DNA from: Leptolyngbya subtilissima AS-A7
Lineage (GTDB): Bacteria > Cyanobacteriota > Cyanobacteriia > Phormidesmidales > Phormidesmidaceae
Direction of reading: 5' to 3'
DNA length: 64,000 nucleotides
Assembly: GCF_039962255.1 (NCBI RefSeq)
Contig: NZ_JAMPKY010000005.1
Coordinates: 310,001-374,000 of the forward strand
In this document: piece by piece, positions 25,045-32,858 of the stretch
Layout: each line of letters opens with the position of its first letter
How positions within the stretch are numbered: the stretch's first letter is position 1
Made by a program: the position numbers and the translations under genes
The notes under the pieces: model-generated
Databases searched by the model: none
Told to the model about the DNA's origin: nothing
What the model saw: the letters and a program-made list of their open reading frames with translations, nothing else

Positions 25045-27537
25045 ATGGTAGCTACGTCTGTAGTTCAACATTCTTTGGTGCAGCGTGATCAACAGTTGGT
25101 GCTCTGGCTCGACCAGGTGCGGCTAGAGGATGTGCACCTTGTGGGCGGCAAAAATGCCTCCCTGGGAGAAATGATTCAGCAGCTTACGCCCAAGGGCGTA
25201 AGAGTGCCAACAGGGTTTGCCACCACCTCCTACGCCTACCGCTACTTCATTGAGAAAACCGGGCTCGATGCCCAACTGCGGCAGGTGCTGGGTGGCTTTG
25301 ACGTCAATGATGTGAGCGAGCTGCGGCGACGGGGCAGAAAGGCGCGATCGCTCATTCTCAACGCCACCTTCCCCGACGACCTGAAGGCTGCCATTCTCAC
25401 GGCTTACCACCAGATGTGTGAGGAGGCAGGGCAGAGCCTTTGCTTTGGCGATGAGTCCTGCCTGCAAGACCACGCCTACACTGAGGTTGATGTGGCTGTG
25501 CGCTCTAGCGCCACCGCCGAAGATTTGCCCGACGCCAGCTTTGCGGGCCAGCAAGAGACCTACCTGAACGTCTACGGCGACCAGGCGGTGCTAATTGCCT
25601 GCAAGAAATGCTACGCCTCGCTGTTTACCGATCGCGCCATTTCCTATCGCACCACCAAACACTTTGACCACTTTGATGTGGCGCTATCGGTGTGCATTCA
25701 GCGCATGGTGCGCTCCGATCTCGCCACCTCGGGGGTGATGTTCTCCATCGATACTGAGACCGGCTTCCAAAACGCGGTGCTGCTGACCGCCGCCTACGGT
25801 TTGGGCGAAAATGTGGTGCAGGGTACCGTCAACCCTGACGAATATGTGGTGTTTAAGCCCACCCTCAAATCTGGCCACAAACCTATTCTCAGCAAGCGCC
25901 TGGGCACCAAAGCCCTGCGCATGGTCTACAACACCACCGGCACCGAGCTGACCAAAAACGAGCCGGTGCCCCTAGCCGACCAAGAGCGTTTTGCCATCGA
26001 AGAAGACGACATTCTTCAGCTTGCCCAATGGGCCTGCACCATCGAAGAGCACTACAGCCAGCTGCGCGGTGTCCACAGTCCCATGGATATTGAGTGGGCC
26101 AAGGATGGCCACACGGGGGAGCTATTTATCGTGCAGGCCCGGCCTGAGACGGTGCAATCGCAGAAATCTCAGAATGAGCTGCGATCATACATTCTCGACG
26201 TGCCCGAGGGTGTGGAACCGGTGGCCCGAGGGCGCGCCGTGGGCGATCTGATTGGCCAAGGCGAGGCCTGCGTGATTTTAGAGGTGTCCCAAATTGCCGA
26301 GTTCCGTCCTGGGGAAGTGCTGGTCACGGCCCGTACTGACCCCGACTGGGAGCCAATTATGAAGCAGGCCAGTGCGATCGTCACTGACCAGGGCGGGCGT
26401 ACCTGCCACGCCGCCATCATTGCGCGGGAGCTGGGTATTCCGGCGATCGTCGGCTGCGACAATGCCACCCAAATGCTCAAGATGGGTGATTTCGTCACTG
26501 TCTCCTGCGCCGAGGGCGAGGAAGGGGTGATCTACCGAGGCGAGCTGCCCTTTAGGGTCGAAACCACCAAGCTCGATAGCCTACCCGAAACCCGCACTAA
26601 GATCATGATGAACGTGGGCAACCCCGAGAAGGCCTTTACCCTAGCCGCCCTGCCCAACGACGGTGTTGGCCTAGCCCGGCTAGAATTTATCATCGCCAAC
26701 CACATTAAAGTGCACCCGCTGGCCCTGCTCAACTTTGACAGCCTCGCCAACGGGTCTGAAAAGCGTGAGATTCAGCAGTTGACGGCTCATTATGACCACA
26801 AACCCGACTATTTCGTCGATAAGCTGGCCCAGGGCGTAGGCACCCTGGCTGCCGCCTTTTATCCCAAATCTGTTGTTGTCCGTCTATCCGACTTTAAGAG
26901 CAACGAGTATGCCCACCTGCTGGGTGGCAGCACCTTCGAACCTGATGAAGAAAACCCGATGCTGGGCTGGCGCGGTGCCTCCCGTTACTACGACGAGCGC
27001 TACCGCGACGGCTTTGCCCTCGAGTGCCAGGCCCTCAAGCGGGTGCGTGACGACATGGGCCTCACCAACGTGATTTTGATGGTGCCCTTCTGCCGCACCC
27101 CTGAAGAGGGTCGTCGGGTGCTTGAGGAAATGGCCCAGCACGGCCTGGTGCGTGGCGAAAATGATCTGAAGGTCTACGTGATGTGCGAACTGCCCAATAA
27201 CGTAATCTTGGCCGACGAGTTCAGCCAGGTGTTCGATGGCTTTTCCATTGGCTCGAACGACCTCACGCAGCTTACCCTGGGGATCGATCGCGACTCGGCC
27301 CTGGTGGCCCATCTGTTCGACGAGCGCAGCACCGGGGTCAAGCGCATGGTGAAGATGGCGATTCAAACCGCTAAGGAGCACGGCCGCAAAATTGGCATTT
27401 GTGGTCAGGGCCCCAGCGACTACCCCGAGTTTGCCCGCTTCCTAGTAGAGCAGGGCATCGACTCCATCAGCCTCAACCCAGACACGGTGATCAAAACCCG
27501 CCTAGAGATCGCCGACATGGAGCAGCAAATAGGTTGA
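25045..27537 (+). CDS. ppsA: Phosphoenolpyruvate synthase
   Basis: An 830-residue enzyme that converts pyruvate, ATP and water to PEP, AMP and phosphate in gluconeogenesis. Domains in order: the N-terminal ATP-grasp-like nucleotide-binding domain (VGGKNASLGEMIQQL, AVRSSATAEDLPDASFAGQQ), the swivelling phosphohistidine domain with the catalytic His455 in GGRTCHAAIIARELG, and the C-terminal TIM-barrel PEP/pyruvate domain (GSNDLTQLTLGIDRDS, GICGQGPSDYPEFARF). The length is normal. ATG at 25045 is preceded by GAGGTGG. It stands alone with about 290 bases upstream that hold no other gene. Confidence 0.96.
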   Translation: MVATSVVQHSLVQRDQQLVLWLDQVRLEDVHLVGGKNASLGEMIQQLTPKGVRVPTGFATTSYAYRYFIEKTGLDAQLRQVLGGFDVNDVSELRRRGRKARSLILNATFPDDLKAAILTAYHQMCEEAGQSLCFGDESCLQDHAYTEVDVAVRSSATAEDLPDASFAGQQETYLNVYGDQAVLIACKKCYASLFTDRAISYRTTKHFDHFDVALSVCIQRMVRSDLATSGVMFSIDTETGFQNAVLLTAAYGLGENVVQGTVNPDEYVVFKPTLKSGHKPILSKRLGTKALRMVYNTTGTELTKNEPVPLADQERFAIEEDDILQLAQWACTIEEHYSQLRGVHSPMDIEWAKDGHTGELFIVQARPETVQSQKSQNELRSYILDVPEGVEPVARGRAVGDLIGQGEACVILEVSQIAEFRPGEVLVTARTDPDWEPIMKQASAIVTDQGGRTCHAAIIARELGIPAIVGCDNATQMLKMGDFVTVSCAEGEEGVIYRGELPFRVETTKLDSLPETRTKIMMNVGNPEKAFTLAALPNDGVGLARLEFIIANHIKVHPLALLNFDSLANGSEKREIQQLTAHYDHKPDYFVDKLAQGVGTLAAAFYPKSVVVRLSDFKSNEYAHLLGGSTFEPDEENPMLGWRGASRYYDERYRDGFALECQALKRVRDDMGLTNVILMVPFCRTPEEGRRVLEEMAQHGLVRGENDLKVYVMCELPNNVILADEFSQVFDGFSIGSNDLTQLTLGIDRDSALVAHLFDERSTGVKRMVKMAIQTAKEHGRKIGICGQGPSDYPEFARFLVEQGIDSISLNPDTVIKTRLEIADMEQQIG

Positions 27538-28093
27538 GAATGGCTACAACTCCCAGGGATATTTCAAAACCTGGAAAGTTTGAGCCTAAAGGATTGCTTC
27601 ACGGGTGTTCGTAGTTTTGTGGGATAGCCCTCTTGGTCGTTCGGTCAGGACAGGCAGGAGCCTATTCCACAAAACCTAACGGCATTTGGCTAATCCGCTG
27701 ATGAAAATTTAGGCAAGACTCTGATCAGTCTCGAAGTCTTTGAGTCCTGTGGGGTCATCGCTCGGGTCGAACGGTTTAGAGAAGAGCGTACTTTTGTGTG
27801 ATTGGCGGCGAATAATTCTAAGCAGCTTAAGCAGTTAAGGACTGTAGCTGCTATGTACGATCTTGGCTTTCGTGAAAAGACTCAGTCAGAGTCATTTGGA
27901 AAAATCTTAATCAATCATTTGTACGATTAATCCTGAGATAGAGCCTTCTAGAAAAAGTAACCCTTATGCTGTAAAGCAAAGAGTTTGAGCGATCGCTTGC
28001 TCTGCCAAATTGCAGGTCAAAACCGATTATTTTGTCATTGCTTCATCACTGCGATCGTAGTCATTCTCTCCTCTAGATTATGAGTAGGAACAA
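27538..28093. other. 556-base intergenic region after ppsA
   Basis: This is the longest gene-free stretch in the window. It contains a long imperfect inverted repeat at 27614-27675, and then sequence that becomes AT-richer toward the isoaspartyl peptidase gene. A 25-codon frame at 27853-27930 has no support. HIP1 sits at 27990-27997. A ppsA terminator and a promoter for the next operon are expected; neither is clear. Confidence 0.45.
27614..27675. repeat. Long inverted repeat with 36-base loop
   Basis: The arm at 27614-27626 (GTTTTGTGGGATA) pairs with 27663-27675 (TATTCCACAAAAC) with one G:T position. It lies about 75 bases after the ppsA stop. It could fold as a 3'-UTR structure or mark a small non-autonomous element. 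No target duplication is obvious. Confidence 0.5.
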
Positions 28094-28981
28094 ATGAATC
28101 AGGTTAAGCCAGTTATCGTTGTTCACGGTGGAGCTAAAACCATTTCAAAAGACAAACTGGAAGCAAATCACGCTGGGTGTCGAGCAGCAGTAGAGGCGGG
28201 GTGGAAGATACTTCGTAGCGGTGGTAGTGCAGCTGCAGCCGTTGAAGCTGCTATTCAGGTATTAGAGTCTGACCAAACATTCAATGCCGGCTTCGGTTCA
28301 ACCATGAACAGTGAAGGCGAAGTCGAAGACGATGCCGCCATGATGGATGGAGCAACGTTAGATTGGGGAGCCGTTGCAGCCGTGCAGGGAGTTCGTCATC
28401 CCATCTCCGTTGCCCGCAAGATTATGGAAGACAAGCCTCGATTCCTAGTGGCTGAAAGTGGTGAACGATTTGCCCTCGAGCACGGGCTAGAGGTGTGTGA
28501 TAAAGATGACCTGGTCAGCGAAGAACAGTATCAGGAATGGAAAGAAGAAGCTAACGTCTTAGATCGTCCAAATACTGTGGGCTGTGTGGCACTTGACAGC
28601 AGTGGCAATCTTGCTGCAGGTACTTCCACAGGTGGTACGACTGGCCAATCCCAAGGACGTGTGGGCGATTCTGCTTTAGTTGGCGCTGGTTTATATGCGG
28701 ATAATCAACTGGGAGCTTGCTCAACTACTGGGGATGGCGAATCAATTATTCCGGTGGTACTTGCGAAGACGGCAATCGATGCCTTAGCTGAAGAAACTCA
28801 TCCAGACCAAGCAGCCCAACACGCGATCAACACCCTCAAAGCTCGTGTAAAAGGTGAGGCAGGCTGTATCTTGCTTGATAGCCAGGGACGCATCGGGTGG
28901 GCATACAACTCAGACAATATGGCGGTTGCCTACATGACTGAAGCTTTGCAGCAGCCAGCCGTTTTTACCCAAAAGGAATAA
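28094..28981 (+). CDS. Isoaspartyl peptidase / plant-type L-asparaginase
   Basis: A 295-residue N-terminal nucleophile hydrolase that cleaves beta-aspartyl peptides and asparagine. Signatures are VVHGGAKTI at the start, GSAAAAVEAAIQVLE, FNAGFGSTMNSEGEVEDDAA, and the autocleavage site RPNTVGCVALDSSGNLAAG, in which Thr161 becomes the new N-terminal nucleophile of the beta subunit. STGGTTGQSQGRVGDSALVG follows. In cyanobacteria such enzymes hydrolyse the beta-Asp-Arg dipeptide released from cyanophycin and repair products. The gene is AT-richer than ppsA and is followed 24 bases later by an ATP-grasp ligase, which makes a dedicated peptide pathway possible. Confidence 0.93.
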   Translation: MNQVKPVIVVHGGAKTISKDKLEANHAGCRAAVEAGWKILRSGGSAAAAVEAAIQVLESDQTFNAGFGSTMNSEGEVEDDAAMMDGATLDWGAVAAVQGVRHPISVARKIMEDKPRFLVAESGERFALEHGLEVCDKDDLVSEEQYQEWKEEANVLDRPNTVGCVALDSSGNLAAGTSTGGTTGQSQGRVGDSALVGAGLYADNQLGACSTTGDGESIIPVVLAKTAIDALAEETHPDQAAQHAINTLKARVKGEAGCILLDSQGRIGWAYNSDNMAVAYMTEALQQPAVFTQKE

Positions 28982-29005
28982 TTATTTGCGATCGCTTAAA
29001 CTGCT

Positions 29006-30277
29006 ATGGTTTCTCAAACTGAATTTAAATTCTTTCAGGGCAATTCTTTTTCTGATCTTTTCGCTCAGGATATCGAAAACGAATCATGTGCCTTGATCTT
29101 GAATTATCCTGCAACTGCAAAGTGGGCTGCTTATCCCAACGTTCAGAAGTATTTTCTGCAGGATGGTAGCAGTGAAGCTACTAAAACCTCGTTTGACAAA
29201 ATTTGCCAGAAAGAACCCTGGAAAAATTTAGCTGTACTGGGAGATACGCTTCCTGGGGTAGTCATTAGCCCACCGCAGAACCTCTTAATGCAATATTGGC
29301 AGGAGCATCTTGGATTTCGCAATTTCCAACTAGAGATGATGGATTGCTCAACGTATCTAGATGACTTTAACCAAAGCAACCACCTCAGCCAAGCAATTAC
29401 GCTTTTTCCGTTTGATCGATTGCTGCCCGAAAAACATGCCGTCCATCCCGATACGCATTATCGCTTGTTAAGCAAAGCCACCCTCGCCGAGTTAGGGGTG
29501 CTCTGCCCAATTTATCAAACCTATGATTTAAGTCAGGTTGATTTAAATCAAATTCAGCTTCCTTCAGAGTATCCCTACCTAATTAAGACATCACATGGTC
29601 TTTCGGGCGAGGGTACCTATATTATCCGCAGCAAAAGCGATCTCAACTACTGCTTAGAAGAACTCAAGAAGTATAAGAGGATCAATTTATTAGAAACCAT
29701 CATTGTTTCGGAGTTTGTTAAACATGAAGTTGGTAACTACTGTGTGCAATTCTATATTAATAAAGCTGGAGAGGTGACTCTAATTGGTGTGACACAGCAG
29801 TTAGTAAGTCCCGAAGGAAACTATTTAGGTGGGTTGGTTGATTACACAGATGACTTGAGTAAATTCTTTCAAATGATTTTGGCGGTGGGACAATATGCCC
29901 ATCGATTAGGATATTTTGGTGTTATTGGTTTTGATGTTTTGGAAGACAGGAATGGCAAACTTTATGCGATCGACGCTAATTTTCGCATCAACGGCTCTAC
30001 GCCGCTTTGTATCCAGCGTCAGTTGTTGCTGAAGCACGGTAAGGCGATCGCAAAATATTCGAGCGATTATCGGATGGAAGGAACGCTTGATTCAATTTTG
30101 CTCACACTGAAGTCAGAGCTAGAGCGCAAGGATTTTCTCATCTTATCGGCGTTAGAGAAGGTGAAGTACGGCAAAATCTACACCGAAATCTACGGCATTG
30201 TGACAGGAAAAAGCTTACAAGATATGCAACAGATCGAACAGAGCTTGCACAGCAAAGGCTTGCATTTGACGAGCTAA
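29006..30277 (+). CDS. ATP-grasp ligase-like protein, pre-ATP-grasp type
   Basis: A 423-residue soluble protein. Residues 1-150 look like the pre-ATP-grasp domain of PGM1-like peptide ligases (CALILNYPATAKWAAYPNVQ, NLAVLGDTLPGVVISPP, ITLFPFDRLLPEKHAVHP). Residues 155-345 form the ATP-grasp fold: the Lys-containing strand YPYLIKTSHGLSGEGTY, VSEFVKHEVGNYCVQFY, and the Mg/ATP-binding end GVIGFDVLEDRNGKLYAIDA with DANFRINGST. It should form an acyl-phosphate and couple a carboxylate to an amine. The substrate is unknown. It is co-transcribed with the isoaspartyl peptidase gene and shares its AT-richer composition. It is not a cyanophycin synthetase, which is far longer with a Mur-ligase domain. 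Confidence 0.85.
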   Translation: MVSQTEFKFFQGNSFSDLFAQDIENESCALILNYPATAKWAAYPNVQKYFLQDGSSEATKTSFDKICQKEPWKNLAVLGDTLPGVVISPPQNLLMQYWQEHLGFRNFQLEMMDCSTYLDDFNQSNHLSQAITLFPFDRLLPEKHAVHPDTHYRLLSKATLAELGVLCPIYQTYDLSQVDLNQIQLPSEYPYLIKTSHGLSGEGTYIIRSKSDLNYCLEELKKYKRINLLETIIVSEFVKHEVGNYCVQFYINKAGEVTLIGVTQQLVSPEGNYLGGLVDYTDDLSKFFQMILAVGQYAHRLGYFGVIGFDVLEDRNGKLYAIDANFRINGSTPLCIQRQLLLKHGKAIAKYSSDYRMEGTLDSILLTLKSELERKDFLILSALEKVKYGKIYTEIYGIVTGKSLQDMQQIEQSLHSKGLHLTS

Positions 30278-30370
30278 TACACAGAGAGTACAGGGCGTGG
30301 TTAGGGTTGAGTGAGGTTCCAAAAACGCCCGTGTAGCTGACCGTTTGAGATTAATTTGATCACACCAGGC

Positions 30371-31033
30371 CTATGCTACCCCGGCAAACATGGCTTCGTA
30401 GGGCTGAGGATTGGCATTGTCTTGGGCAACAATTTCCACAATCTTGTTGCGCGACTGAGGCTGGTACAGTGCTTCTACACAGACCTCAGCTACCTTTGAC
30501 CGGGGCACGCTGCCCTCAGACAGCGTGTCTGCCGAGGCCATAACTATGGGGCGGGTGTCGGCATCATCATCCTTAAGGCCACCGGGGCGAACGATGGTGT
30601 AGGTGAGACCGCTGGCTTGCAGGTAGGCCTCAGCCTGATGCTTCCAGTAAAGAATGAGAAAGAACAAATTGAGGGGGTGAAAGAAGCGGGAGGCGCAGAG
30701 CGACGACACCATGACAAAATGTTCGATGCTGGTTTCTTTGGCTACATCAATCAGGTTTTTGTTGCCTTCGTAGTCAACCTGGTAGGGCCCAGTGGGGTCA
30801 AAGCCGGGGCGAGCGCCGGTGGCCGATAGCAGCACAGTGCAGCCTGCGATCGCTTTGCGAATGCTCTCCTTATCGGTGACGCTGCCCTCCATCAAGGTGA
30901 CCTCAATGGGTAGCTTGTCTCGGGCAGCGGCGGCATCGCGCACAAAGGCCACCACGGGCACGCCGCGACTCACGAGCTGGTTCACAATTTTTGAACCTGT
31001 GGCTCCAGTCGCCCCGGCAACAAATGCTTTCAC
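30371..31033 (-). CDS. NAD(P)-binding atypical SDR protein
   Basis: A 220-residue Rossmann-fold protein. The N-terminus MKAFVAGATGATGSKIVNQL has the GxxGxxG motif of atypical SDRs (NmrA/Ycf39/Tic62-like), followed by VVAFVRD and the strand VLLSATGARP. The usual Tyr-x3-Lys pair is not evident; the region YWKHQAEAYLQASGLTYTIV is typical of the atypical subfamily, with 'YTIVRPGGL' as its signature. It probably binds NADP(H) and may be a sensor or assembly factor rather than a classical dehydrogenase. It converges with the ATP-grasp gene. Confidence 0.88.
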   Translation of the reverse strand: MKAFVAGATGATGSKIVNQLVSRGVPVVAFVRDAAAARDKLPIEVTLMEGSVTDKESIRKAIAGCTVLLSATGARPGFDPTGPYQVDYEGNKNLIDVAKETSIEHFVMVSSLCASRFFHPLNLFFLILYWKHQAEAYLQASGLTYTIVRPGGLKDDDADTRPIVMASADTLSEGSVPRSKVAEVCVEALYQPQSRNKIVEIVAQDNANPQPYEAMFAGVA

Positions 31034-31246
31034 AGCTACTCCCCCGATAGTTGTAGAACTGGCCCAATTTTACGAAAGGTGATGTGAAAAGAAACCAACC
31101 CTAGGGCTGGTTACATGAAACCGTGATAGGCATGACAGTTCTGAGGGACACACTTGAGATACTAAAGCCTTACGATGGGTTAAGCCTGGGACGCAACCTT
31201 TGGCTCAATTACATTGTCTGATGTCGTTTAAGCAAGTGGTTGCACA

Positions 31247-31996
31247 GTGACTCTTGAATTTATGCCATCTGCCCAAAACTCCAACGCCTCGCCCTTGCCG
31301 GGGGATGAGGAGGTTGGCGTTGAGGAAGCGGTGGTCAACGACCAAATTTCCCCGACCACCGCTGACCATGCGGTCGGCCAAGCCCCCCATGCTCAGGTAC
31401 CCCTAGACGGGGCTCTGCTGTTAGAGGGGTACTACGCTGGCAAAATGGACATGGCCGCCGATAGCGACACCGTTGGTCGCTACCTCAACAGCCATCGGGG
31501 GTGGTTTACCCGCTGCGCTCACCCAATGCAGGTAGAGGCGCTCTCAGACCACGGCTATGGACTGGTGGTAGGGCGCTTCTCGGTGCTGGGCTATGAAGTA
31601 GAGCCTAAAGTAGGTCTCTATTTGTCGCCCCTCGACCATCAGGTCTACCGCATTGATACGATTCCGGTGCCGGGGTACGTGCCTCCCGGCTACGACGTCG
31701 ATTTTCATGCGGTGATGCGCTTGCAGGATGGCCCTAATGCCACCCCTCCCGCCACCAATCTCACTCAGGTTGATTGGGATCTGAGCCTAGCGGTCAAGAT
31801 TCACATGCCACGCCTGCTCAACTCGGTGCCGCGATCGCTGCTCAAGTCTTCGGGCGATCGCCTCCTTAACCAGGTGGTGCGCCAGGTCTCTAAGCGCCTC
31901 ACCCGCAAGGTGCAAGACGACTTTCACCACAGCCACAACCTGCCCCTGCCCGAGAGCTACCGGGGCCACCACTTCTGGTCGAACTGGGGCCGGTGA
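31247..31996 (+). CDS. DUF1997-family protein, longer paralogue
   Basis: A 249-residue soluble protein. The first 55 residues are acidic, low-complexity and probably disordered. The DUF1997-like body begins near LLEGYYAGKMDMAADSDTVG and continues with GWFTRCAHPMQVEALSDHGY, VGRFSVLGYEVEPKVGLYLS and a C-terminal helix (SGDRLLNQVVRQVSKRLTRK). Function is unknown; the order of elements matches the shorter member at 12112. A GTG at 31247 is used, with ATG at 31262 as the alternative. It converges with the DUF4079 gene. Confidence 0.78.
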   Translation: MTLEFMPSAQNSNASPLPGDEEVGVEEAVVNDQISPTTADHAVGQAPHAQVPLDGALLLEGYYAGKMDMAADSDTVGRYLNSHRGWFTRCAHPMQVEALSDHGYGLVVGRFSVLGYEVEPKVGLYLSPLDHQVYRIDTIPVPGYVPPGYDVDFHAVMRLQDGPNATPPATNLTQVDWDLSLAVKIHMPRLLNSVPRSLLKSSGDRLLNQVVRQVSKRLTRKVQDDFHHSHNLPLPESYRGHHFWSNWGR

Positions 31997-32063
31997 TCGG
32001 GCGGCGGTGTCTACGATGGCTTGCTTAGGCTAAACCTGGAGATGGTTGGAACCGGCAACACAA

Positions 32064-32104
32064 AGCGATCGCGGCCTAGGAGCTTCCTTTGAGCCGCGAT
32101 CGCT
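32064..32104. terminator. Hairpin made of two HIP1 sites between convergent genes
   Basis: AGCGATCGCGGC at 32064-32075 is the exact reverse complement of 32093-32104, giving a 12-bp stem with a 17-base loop. Each arm contains a complete HIP1 octamer. It lies between the stops of DUF1997 and the convergent DUF4079 gene. It is a plausible bidirectional terminator, although T-runs are absent. Confidence 0.55.
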
Positions 32105-32146
32105 AAAGACTTGATTGCTTAGAACTTGCCTCGGTCGCCCTACTGA

Positions 32147-32626
32147 CTAGGATCCGGCTGAAGCTTGCAGGTCAGTTAGCAGCCGTTGCACAATTTTCAT
32201 GCCGGTAAAGGCTTGCCAGCTAAACAGCCCAACTAGCACCATATTGAGGGTGATGTGGGTGAGACGAGCCGTCTCACTGCCCTTCTGCATAAACGGCACT
32301 AGGGCGGCAGAGATAGCGATCAGGCTTGCCATCCCCAGACCTGCCAGCAGGTGAGGCCCCACAAACAGCTTGCCGGCCTCTAAGTAGGTAGCCCCCATGC
32401 CACCCACTGTGCCAAGCACCATCCAGGCCAGCAATACAGAGCCGACCTTGTGGTGCTTAAGGGCAAACTTGCCTTTGATCAACTCTTTGCGGGCTTCGGC
32501 ATCAGCCAGGCGGGTGCGGCGCGACTGAACCCCCAGGTAAAGGGCGTAGAGGGTCATCGCCAGCAGCAGCCACATGGTTATGGGGTGAACAAAGTTGAGC
32601 CAGGGTTTAATCGTGTCTAAGGTCAT
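32147..32626 (-). CDS. DUF4079-family membrane protein
   Basis: A 159-residue protein with four helices. WLNFVHPITMWLLLAMTLYA, the basic loop LGVQSRRTRLADAEARKELI, KFALKHHKVGSVLLAWMVLG and the late LTHITLNMVLVGLFSWQAFT match DUF4079. Conserved His residues lie in three helices (HP, HHK, THIT), an arrangement like that of cytochrome b561 proteins, so haem binding is possible but unproven. The family is confined mostly to phototrophs. It is transcribed alone. Confidence 0.88.
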   Translation of the reverse strand: MTLDTIKPWLNFVHPITMWLLLAMTLYALYLGVQSRRTRLADAEARKELIKGKFALKHHKVGSVLLAWMVLGTVGGMGATYLEAGKLFVGPHLLAGLGMASLIAISAALVPFMQKGSETARLTHITLNMVLVGLFSWQAFTGMKIVQRLLTDLQASAGS

Positions 32627-32858
32627 GGGGCTCCGTTGTTGCGTTTTCCGGCGTTACATTTATTTAACAAAATTATAGGAGCACAGATTCTGGCTTGGCA
32701 AAGCATTGGCTCAGAATGAGTCCAGAATAAATTAAGTTACTGGCAGGAACCCAGGTTCAGGGATAGCGCTGTGCAGGCCCAGGTCTGGGTGTTGCCCCAT
32801 CCGTCACCCGGGAGCATGGCCTCATTCGTTGTAGAGAAACCAGTTTTAGGGAGATGTC

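Noticed and set aside
27853-27930. A 25-codon frame after ppsA
   Set aside because: Too short, with no clear ribosome site and no neighbour that would support it.
29006-30277. Cyanophycin synthetase
   Set aside because: The protein is less than half the length of CphA and has no Mur-ligase-like domain.
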